Assembly (NCBI RefSeq): GCF_900107455.1
Contig: NZ_FNQB01000005.1
Location: 248,001 to 312,000 of the forward strand
Source: Asanoa ishikariensis
GTDB lineage: Bacteria > Actinomycetota > Actinomycetes > Mycobacteriales > Micromonosporaceae
DNA length: 64,000 nt
Reading direction: 5' to 3'
Made by a program: the position numbers and the translations under genes. Below are positions 56,394-62,475 of this stretch, piece after piece. The notes beneath the pieces were generated by a model. It was given only the letters and a program-made list of their open reading frames with translations, was not told where the DNA came from and searched no databases. Each line of letters begins with the position of its first letter. The first letter of the stretch is position 1.

Positions 56394-57245
56394 ATGGACA
56401 ACCGAGTCGAGGTCCGCGAGTTTCTGACCTCGCGCCGGGCCAAGGTCAGTCCCGGGCGGGCCGGCCTGCCGACCGCAGGTCAGCGACGGGTCCCGGGCCT
56501 GCGGCGCAGCGAGGTCGCCGCGCTGGCCGGCATGAGCGTGGAGTACTACGCGAAGCTCGAACGCGGCTCGCTCGCGGGCGTCTCGCCCGGTGTCCTCGAC
56601 GCGATCGCCCGTGCCCTGCACCTCGACGACGCCGAACGCGACCACCTGCTCCGGCTGGCCCACCAGGCCAACGCCGTCCCGCGCCCGCGGCGCCGCCCCA
56701 GGCCGTCCGTGGTGCGACCCAGCCTGCAACGGATGCTGGACGCGATCACCACCGCGCCGGCGATCGTGGGCAACAACCGGATGGAACTGGTCGCCGCCAA
56801 CCTGCTGGGGCGGGCCATGTACAGCGACCACTACACCGACCCGGGCCGCCCGCCGAACTTCGCCCTGTTCATCTTCCTCGACGCCCGTGCGCACCGCTTC
56901 TATCCCGACTGGGGCTTGGCCGCGGACATCTGCGTGGCCAACCTGCGCACGTCGGCGGGCAAGGATCCGCACGACAAGGGCATCCATGACCTGGTCGGCG
57001 AGCTGTCCACCCGCAGCGACGAGTTCCGGCGCCGGTGGGGAGCGCACAACGTACGTACCCACGGCACGGGGGTCAAGCGCTTCCACCACGACGCGGTCGG
57101 GGATCTCGACCTCGCCTACGACAGCATGGACCTGCGTGCGGAGCCCGACCTGGCCCTGACCGTCTACACGGCCGAACCCGGTTCGCCGACCGAGGACGCC
57201 CTGCGCCTGCTCGCCGCCTGGGCGGGGTTGCCGGCCTCGCGATAA
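56394..57245 (+). CDS. XRE-family regulator with MmyB-like ligand domain
   Basis: 283 residues. N-terminal helix-turn-helix (about 8-90: RRVPGLRRSEVAALAGMSVEYYAKLERGSLAGVSPGVLDAIARAL) and the MmyB-like C-terminal domain (RPSLQRMLDAITTAPAIVGNNRMELVAANLLGRAMY...). This family is abundant in actinobacteria and often regulates a neighbouring oxidoreductase. The quinone oxidoreductase gene starts 27 bases downstream and is its probable target; the gap with the divergent lipoprotein gene holds the promoter. Confidence 0.93.
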   Translation: MDNRVEVREFLTSRRAKVSPGRAGLPTAGQRRVPGLRRSEVAALAGMSVEYYAKLERGSLAGVSPGVLDAIARALHLDDAERDHLLRLAHQANAVPRPRRRPRPSVVRPSLQRMLDAITTAPAIVGNNRMELVAANLLGRAMYSDHYTDPGRPPNFALFIFLDARAHRFYPDWGLAADICVANLRTSAGKDPHDKGIHDLVGELSTRSDEFRRRWGAHNVRTHGTGVKRFHHDAVGDLDLAYDSMDLRAEPDLALTVYTAEPGSPTEDALRLLAAWAGLPASR

Positions 57246-57271
57246 ACCAACCTGGGATACCGTGCGGAGCC

Positions 57272-58222
57272 ATGCGGGCGGTGCAGTGTGTGCGTTTCGG
57301 TGGTCCTGAGGTGCTGCGGCTGGTCGAGGTTCCGGAGCCGGTGGCCGGGCCGGGGCAGTTGCTGGTCTCGGTGAGCGCGGCGGGAGTCAACTTCGCTGAT
57401 ACGGGTCGCATCGCCGGTTCGTACGGCCCTGCGCTCGACCTGCCCTTCGTGCCCGGGACCGAAGTGGTCGGCCGGACCGACGACGGCCGCCGGGTGGTCG
57501 CGCTGAGCTTCGGCGGCGGCGGCTTCGCCGAGCGGGCCGTGGTCAACTCGTCGGACGCGGTGCCGGTGCCCGACGGCGTCGAGGACGGTGCGGCGCTGGC
57601 GTTGCTGGTCCAGGGCCTGACCGCCTGGCACGTGCTGCGCAACAGCGCCCGGATGACCCCCGGCGAGACGGTGGTCGTCAACGCCGCGGCCGGCGGTGTC
57701 GGCTCGCTCGCCATCCAACTCGCCAAGCAGTCTGGCGCCGACCGGGTCATCGCGACGGCGTCCACAGAAGCCAAACGCGACCTGGCCCTGACGCTCGGAG
57801 CGGACGTGGCCGTGAGCGGGGAGGCCGACGGATACACCGAGCGGATCCTCGCCGCCAACGACGGCCGGCCGGTGGACATCGTCCTCGACTCGATCGGTGG
57901 CCGGGTGCTGAGCGCCGGCCTGGAGACCCTCGCCCCCTTCGGACGCCTGATCTCCTTCGGGAACGCCTCCCGCGAGGGCATCCCGCTGGTCGACCCGGAC
58001 GCCTTGGCCGAGCGCAACGCCGCAGTGGCCGGCTTCTGGCTGCGCCCGCTGCTCGCCGTTCCCGGCACGTACGCGGAGCCGCTGGCCGAGATGTTCGCGC
58101 TGGTCTCATCCGGGGTCCTCAAGCCGTTGGTCGACGCCGCCTATCCCCCCGGCGAGGCCGGTCGCGCCTTCACCGACCTGCTGGCCCGCCGGACGACTGG
58201 CAAGATCACCCTCCGGCCGTAG
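57272..58222 (+). CDS. Quinone oxidoreductase-like MDR enzyme
   Basis: 316 residues of the zinc-independent medium-chain dehydrogenase/reductase family (QOR type). GroES-like domain with VSAAGVNFADTGRIAGSYG and a Rossmann motif VVVNAAAGGVGSLAIQLAKQ. No structural or catalytic zinc Cys ligands. It reduces quinones or enones with NADPH. Located directly behind the XRE regulator, a common pairing. Confidence 0.92.
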   Translation: MRAVQCVRFGGPEVLRLVEVPEPVAGPGQLLVSVSAAGVNFADTGRIAGSYGPALDLPFVPGTEVVGRTDDGRRVVALSFGGGGFAERAVVNSSDAVPVPDGVEDGAALALLVQGLTAWHVLRNSARMTPGETVVVNAAAGGVGSLAIQLAKQSGADRVIATASTEAKRDLALTLGADVAVSGEADGYTERILAANDGRPVDIVLDSIGGRVLSAGLETLAPFGRLISFGNASREGIPLVDPDALAERNAAVAGFWLRPLLAVPGTYAEPLAEMFALVSSGVLKPLVDAAYPPGEAGRAFTDLLARRTTGKITLRP

Positions 58223-58270
58223 CGCCGGTTTCGCCCTAAATGACGGGCTCTGGGCCATAGGATTGGCGGC

Positions 58271-58627
58271 ATGTTCGAAGCGGCGGATATTCGAGAGTGG
58301 CGCGGCAGTGCGGTGCTTGACCCGGAGGGCAACAAGATCGGGACCTTCGACGCGGTCTACGTCGACACCGCCTCCGACGACCCCACCTTCGCCACCGTCA
58401 CCATCGGGATGCCCACCCGCCACCGCGCGGTGCTCGTCCCACTGGCCGGCGCGGTTGTCGGGCCGGGCTACGTCAAGGTCAAGCACTTCCGTGACCAGGT
58501 GAAGAACGCGCCGGCGCTCGCCGACGGAGCCGAGCTCGCTGCCGACGACGAGCCGGACATCTTCACTCACTACGACCTGGAGTACCAGCCAGGCGCCACG
58601 GGCGAGCGCCGCCTCGCCCGCGGCTGA
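58271..58627 (+). CDS. PRC-barrel domain protein
   Basis: 118 residues. PRC-barrel fold at about 5-85: IREWRGSAVLDPEGNKIGTFDAVYVDTASDDPTFATVTIG, typical of small cytoplasmic actinobacterial proteins of unclear function, sometimes stress related. Single gene with start ATG 58271; a paired-repeat hairpin lies just downstream. Confidence 0.9.
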   Translation: MFEAADIREWRGSAVLDPEGNKIGTFDAVYVDTASDDPTFATVTIGMPTRHRAVLVPLAGAVVGPGYVKVKHFRDQVKNAPALADGAELAADDEPDIFTHYDLEYQPGATGERRLARG

Positions 58628-58630
58628 CGG

Positions 58631-58684
58631 GCGTTAGCAAGGGACCCTTGTTATGCGGAAAGCGTTAACAAGGGGCCCTTCCTT
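58631..58684. repeat. Tandem pair of GCGTTA(A/G)CAAGGG-CCCTT repeats, possible terminator
   Basis: Two copies, GCGTTAGCAAGGGACCCTTG at 58631 and GCGTTAACAAGGGGCCCTTC at 58662, are 31 bases apart. Each is internally palindromic (CAAGGG/CCCTTG). Similar GTTAACAAGGGGCCCTT units are widely dispersed in Micromonosporaceae genomes, as I recall. It lies between convergent PRC-barrel and regulator genes, where it may end transcription. Confidence 0.7.
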
Positions 58685-58690
58685 CGCCGT

Positions 58691-60493
58691 TCAGCTCGTC
58701 GGCGTGACGATGCCGTACTCGTGGATCTTGCGGTAGATGGTGGCTCGGGACATCCCGAGTGAGCCCGCGGCTTTGATCTTGTTGCCGTCCCAGTCGATCA
58801 GGCTGCGGACGATCGCGTCCCGTTCCATCGCCTCCAGCGGGCTCAGCAGCCGGCGGCTCACCGTGCGGCATTCCGGCGGCAGGTCCGCCGGCAGGATCGC
58901 CCCGCTGCGCCGATGCTGCACGATGCGCCGCAGCACCTGGAAGAGCTGCTCGGTGTTGCCCGGCCACGACGACCGCACCAGCAGTTGCATCGCCTCCGGT
59001 GAGCAGACCAGCTTGCCGCCGGTGACCAGGCGCGACAGGAAGAACGGGACCAGGGCCTGCACGTCCTCGACATGATGGCGCAGCGGCGGCAGCTCGACCG
59101 TGCTCGGGAAGAACCGCAGCAGACCGGCCATCTCCCCGCCGTCGTGGCGCTGGCTCAACGTCACCGCGACCCACGGCGGCGGTGTGGCCGCGCGGGCCTC
59201 CTCCAGCAGCCGCGACAGCGACCGCAACCGTCCACTGCTGAGCCGGTCGACATGCTTGATCACCACAGCGCCGGCGCCGTCCAACAGCTCGCGCCGCGCG
59301 TCGGCCAGCCAGCCGCGCCGGCCCGCGCCGGACCCTTCGAGCACCGCGAAATGCACCCCCGGGCGCCGGTGCTGATGAACCGCGCGGACCACCGCGAGCT
59401 TCCCGACACCCGGCTCGCCCTCGACCGCCAGCCACTCGCCGGCGTCGTACCCGGACTGCACCTGATGACAGCCCCGCAGCCACAACGCACCCGACCCGAC
59501 CAGGCCCGGAAGGAACATCCGGGGAGGCGTGACCGTTTCCGACCGCGGCCGCACCCCCGGCGACGACAGCTTCACGTGGACGACCCCGCCGGCCAGACGG
59601 CCTTCGCCGCGCACCGGTCGACAGTAGATTCGCGCCTTCACACCGCTGGGCAGGTCGACCACGACGGACGCGGTCGGCGTGCGGCTGGCCAGCGTCTCGG
59701 CCGCCTGGGCGAGCAGGATCGACTGCTCGGCCGGGTCGAGCACCTGACGGGCGTTGTCGTTCATCATCACGACGTCGTTGTTGAGGGCGAACACGATCCC
59801 AGCGGTACGCCGGCAGGTGCGCAGATACTCCTGGAGCAGCTCGAGCTCGCGGATGCCGCTGTCGGTCAGCAGCGCCTGCTGGATCTGCCCGGCCGTGGTC
59901 TTGGCCAGGATGAGCAGGAGCGGGTCGGCGTCCTTGCGCCAGCACGTGAGGTCGACCGCGCCGACGGTCTTGCCGGAGATCGGGTGATGGATCGGCACGC
60001 CGGCGCACGCGAGGTCCTCGAGGTTCTCCGCGTAGTGCTCATGGCCGAACACGTGCATCGCCCGGCCGCCCTCCAGCGCCGTCCCGATGCCGTTGGTGCC
60101 CACGTACTCCTCGGCGTAGCTGAACCCCGGCGACAGGTTGACCCGGTCCAGGTGCGAGTCGAGCGCCCGACCGGCGTCCATCCTGGTCAACACGAGCCCG
60201 GTCGGGTCGGTGAGGATGATGCTGATCGGCTGGCCGTCGAGGTGCTCGCGCAGATGCCGCAGCACGGGCAGCGCGCTGCGGGTCAGCGGCGTGTCGAGAT
60301 CAGGGTCCCGCTGATAGGGCAGATCGATCCGGTCAGCGGCCACGTTCCAGCGCCTGGACCGCCACCACGAGGCCAGAATCGCGTCGCGCACCTGGTTGGG
60401 GTCCACGGCCTCAGCGGTCAGGAACTGTTCTCGGGTCTTCGCCAACTGTGGGGTGTCGCTGATCTTGTCTGGAAACGTCGAACCCGGCGCCAT
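58691..60493 (-). CDS. MimR/AcoR-like Fis-type transcriptional regulator (degenerate sigma-54 activator)
   Basis: 600 residues from ATG 60493. N-terminal GAF-like sensor (about 70-260: YAEEYVGTNGIGTALEGGRAMHVFGHEHY). A central AAA+-like domain has Walker A GEPGVGKL near 375, but no acidic Walker B and no GAFTGA motif. A C-terminal Fis helix-turn-helix ends the protein (IVRSLIDWDGNKIKAAGSLGMSRATIYRKI). MimR activates the mimABCD propane/acetone monooxygenase operon in mycobacteria; the hydroxylase gene lies 2 kb away here. Because the sigma-54 contact motif is missing, it probably activates through ordinary RNA polymerase. Confidence 0.85.
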   Translation of the reverse strand: MAPGSTFPDKISDTPQLAKTREQFLTAEAVDPNQVRDAILASWWRSRRWNVAADRIDLPYQRDPDLDTPLTRSALPVLRHLREHLDGQPISIILTDPTGLVLTRMDAGRALDSHLDRVNLSPGFSYAEEYVGTNGIGTALEGGRAMHVFGHEHYAENLEDLACAGVPIHHPISGKTVGAVDLTCWRKDADPLLLILAKTTAGQIQQALLTDSGIRELELLQEYLRTCRRTAGIVFALNNDVVMMNDNARQVLDPAEQSILLAQAAETLASRTPTASVVVDLPSGVKARIYCRPVRGEGRLAGGVVHVKLSSPGVRPRSETVTPPRMFLPGLVGSGALWLRGCHQVQSGYDAGEWLAVEGEPGVGKLAVVRAVHQHRRPGVHFAVLEGSGAGRRGWLADARRELLDGAGAVVIKHVDRLSSGRLRSLSRLLEEARAATPPPWVAVTLSQRHDGGEMAGLLRFFPSTVELPPLRHHVEDVQALVPFFLSRLVTGGKLVCSPEAMQLLVRSSWPGNTEQLFQVLRRIVQHRRSGAILPADLPPECRTVSRRLLSPLEAMERDAIVRSLIDWDGNKIKAAGSLGMSRATIYRKIHEYGIVTPTS

Positions 60494-60597
60494 TGACGGC
60501 CCCCTGTTCGCCTCGACACGCGCCCCAGCGGGGGGATGGCCGGAGCACGCTCTGGTTACGTCCTGGTTACACCGTACGCGCACCGTCCATCTGGTCC

Positions 60598-60612
60598 GTC
60601 TCATGTTGAGAC
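60598..60612. promoter_or_regulatory. Palindromic operator candidate, copy 1
   Basis: GTCTCA-TGT-TGAGAC is a perfect inverted repeat with a three-base spacer, located in the divergent gap between the regulator and the small gene. The flank CGCAG is shared with the copy at 60881. Likely binding site of the MimR-like regulator (inference). A CTGGTTAC direct repeat (60552 and 60563) lies nearby. Confidence 0.6.
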
Positions 60613-60645
60613 CGCAGAGCCGGGCGACAGGTGTGGACTGAGCCG

Positions 60646-60882
60646 ATGGAGTCGACGCACGAGTCGTTCAATCCGTGGAGCGTCGTCAACGTGGTCTTCC
60701 ACCACCTCGCGGCGCAGGGCCTGCACCCCATCCTGGGCGGCGCCGATCCGGGCGCGCCGGCCGCGGAACTGTTGCGTGCCATGGGCATCGAGCCCGCGCC
60801 CGAAGGGGACCGGCAGGTGGGCGAGAACGTCAAACGCCACCTCGCGGAGATCAGGGCGGCGATGTTCGAGGACGGCTCCTGA
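60646..60882 (+). CDS. Small protein of unknown function at the alkane monooxygenase locus
   Basis: 78 residues from ATG 60646; GTG 60631 is an in-frame alternative, and neither has a strong ribosome site. Soluble and mostly helical: FNPWSVVNVVFHHLAAQGLHPILGG, ADPGAPAAELLRAMGIEPAP, and a charged C-terminus. I do not recognise a named family. It begins 34 bases after palindrome 1 and ends at palindrome 2, so it was probably part of the regulated transcript leading to the hydroxylase before the IS insertion. Confidence 0.7.
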   Translation: MESTHESFNPWSVVNVVFHHLAAQGLHPILGGADPGAPAAELLRAMGIEPAPEGDRQVGENVKRHLAEIRAAMFEDGS

Positions 60883-60895
60883 CTCAATGTGAGAC
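60881..60895. promoter_or_regulatory. Palindromic operator candidate, copy 2
   Basis: GACTCA-ATG-TGAGAC differs from copy 1 by one base in the left half-site and shares the downstream CGCAG. It starts at the stop codon of the small gene. It would have been upstream of the hydroxylase operon; the IS605-type element now separates them by about 1.5 kb. Confidence 0.5.
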
Positions 60896-60952
60896 CGCAG
60901 CCGGCGCAGGCATGCGGTCTGATCCGTCGCATGACGCATAGCCACGCGACCC

Positions 60953-61110
60953 ATAACGGTGAGGAGTGATCCTTAACGACTCCCACGGATGAATCCGCGG
61001 GATTTCCAGCTCAGACCGCACCCGATCAACCGCCCCGGAAGGAGGCAATCGAATGTCTGATGTCGTCGGCACTGGCACGGTTGCGTTCAGCCGTGGCGAG
61101 GATCGTCCTC
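60953..61110 (-). ncRNA. Candidate omega RNA (guide RNA) at the right end of the tnpB element
   Basis: The minus strand after the tnpB stop reads GAAATCCCGCGGATTCATCC then GTGGGAGTCGTTAA. A stem pairs 60982-60989 with 60994-61001, with one mismatch and a TGAA loop. Right ends of IS200/IS605 elements carry such a hairpin, often followed by a GTCAA/GTTAA-type end. The next bases (GGATCACTCCTCACCG) would be the guide. The upstream extent into tnpB is a guess. Confidence 0.4.
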
Positions 61111-62168
61111 GCGGCGTTGAGGTCGCGGTCGGCGGTGTGGCCGCAGGCCGCGCACTCGAAGATGCGGATACCCAGTCCGAGGCGTTCCTTGGTTCTCGTA
61201 CCGCATTCGGAGCAGGTCATCGTGGTATAGGCGGGCGGCACCAGCACCACCTTCCGGCCCGCCCGCGTACCGCGGTAGATCAGTTCTCGTTTGCAGGCAC
61301 CGATGGCGGCGTCTGCTGCTTTGCGGGCCATGCGGGTCTTGGCGAGGAATTTCGGTTTGAAGTCTTCGACCGCGATGAGTTCATGGCTGGCTACGACCTT
61401 CGCGGCCCATTGGCGGGCGTCGTGGGTGTTCTGCCGGGCAGCCTTCTTCTCCACCCGGGCCGATTGCCGCTTCGCGGTCAGGTAACCCTTGGACGGCGCT
61501 GCACCCTTGCATCGGCGGCGCCGTGCCATTCGGCGTTGGAGCTTGGCGCGTTCACCGGCGCACCGCTTGCGGTGGCCGAGGTGCGGCAGGTCGAAGTGGG
61601 CGTTGGTGGTGGCCGCCGTGGTCTTGACGCCCCAGTCGATTCCAATCGCCGACTCGGACGGCTCGCCCGGCAGGACAGCATCGCGCCTGACCACGAACGA
61701 GGCGTACCAGTGACCGAGGTTGTCGCGGTAAACCCGCACACTGGTTGGGTCGGACGGCAGGGCTCGGGACCAGACCACCGGGACAGCGATCTTGCCAGGC
61801 AGACACAGCCGGCCGTCCTTGACCCGCATGCCGCGGGCGGTGTACTCCAAGCTGGGCAGGGCGGTCTTGGCCTTCTTCGGCCTCGGCCTGCCGCAGCCGT
61901 TGACCTTGAACGAGGCGTCCAGGGCGGCCGCGTAGGTGCGCAGCGTCTGCTGCTGGGCTACCTGCGAACCCTTTCGGAGCCACGCATGCTTGCCGCGCGC
62001 TTCGGTGAGCAGCTTCGACAACTTGCACAGCGTCGGCCCACGCCGAGTCTTCTGCTGATGCACAGCCTCGTTCCACAAGAACCGGCACCTGCCCCATTCG
62101 GAGAGCAGCGCGGTCTCCGCCAGGCGGCCAGGGCGCAGACGGTAGGTGTAACGCACCGTCTCAATCAC
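61026..62168 (-). CDS. tnpB: TnpB, IS605-family RNA-guided nuclease
   Basis: 380 residues from GTG 62168; GTG 62159 is an alternative. N-terminal VRYTYRLRPGRLAETALLSEWGRCRFLWNEAVHQQ is the usual OrfB helix-turn-helix. RuvC residues: Asp in AIGIDWGVKTTAAT, Glu in IAVEDFKPKF, Asp in ADRDLNAARTI. Zinc finger CSECG...CAACG. The protein differs clearly from the TnpB at 11851, so two unrelated elements are present. Its stop is followed by the candidate guide-RNA hairpin. Confidence 0.92.
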   Translation of the reverse strand: MIETVRYTYRLRPGRLAETALLSEWGRCRFLWNEAVHQQKTRRGPTLCKLSKLLTEARGKHAWLRKGSQVAQQQTLRTYAAALDASFKVNGCGRPRPKKAKTALPSLEYTARGMRVKDGRLCLPGKIAVPVVWSRALPSDPTSVRVYRDNLGHWYASFVVRRDAVLPGEPSESAIGIDWGVKTTAATTNAHFDLPHLGHRKRCAGERAKLQRRMARRRRCKGAAPSKGYLTAKRQSARVEKKAARQNTHDARQWAAKVVASHELIAVEDFKPKFLAKTRMARKAADAAIGACKRELIYRGTRAGRKVVLVPPAYTTMTCSECGTRTKERLGLGIRIFECAACGHTADRDLNAARTILATAERNRASADDIRHSIASFRGG

Positions 62169-62331
62169 GCCAGACAGCCTATAAGGGTCGGGGCTCGAGA
62201 GGACGCCCGACCACGTGCACCTGCTGGCCGAATGTGAACCGCAATACGGCATCCACCCTCGTCACGCGGACTAAGGCGGTCGGGTCGAACCTTCTGCGAC
62301 CGGCTCTGTCAGCTCAACTCCTCAAGGCCCA

Positions 62332-62412
62332 ATGTGGACCAACTCGAAATTCGTCGCCACGGTCGGCGGCGCGACTCTGGAGGTCGTGAAGCGATATGTC
62401 GAGAACCAGCGC
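62332..62412 (+). pseudogene. tnpA: Truncated tnpA (Y1 transposase C-terminus)
   Basis: The frame from 62332 reads MWTNSKFVATVGGATLEVV and ends with KRYVENQR, matching the conserved C-terminus of IS200/IS605 TnpA (pattern LWTNSYFVATVGGAPL...YIENQ) that carries the catalytic Tyr (RYVENQ). The HUH domain is missing; an in-frame stop lies at 62272. The reading frame continues without a stop into the hydroxylase gene. The 62169-62331 stretch before it shows no other gene. Confidence 0.75.
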
Positions 62413-62475
62413 GTTGTTCACCGCATCCTCTTGCCACCCCGTGCCTGGAGCCAGGGGCTTCTCGGGAGCTATCCG

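Larger units (their letters stand above)
60973..62412. mobile_element. IS605-type element with intact tnpB and remnant tnpA
   Basis: The element runs from the candidate right end (TTAACGAC at 60973-60980 on the plus strand) to the residual 3' end of tnpA near 62412. The tnpB gene is intact and divergent tnpA is reduced to its last 27 codons, so it cannot move on its own. The left end appears lost and the junction with the hydroxylase upstream region lies near 62412-62470. Confidence 0.65.

Noticed and set aside
62332-62475. In-frame 48-codon N-terminal extension of the hydroxylase
   Set aside because: The extension matches the C-terminus of an IS605 TnpA, the known MimA/PrmA N-terminus begins at MSRQS, and a ribosome site precedes ATG 62476.
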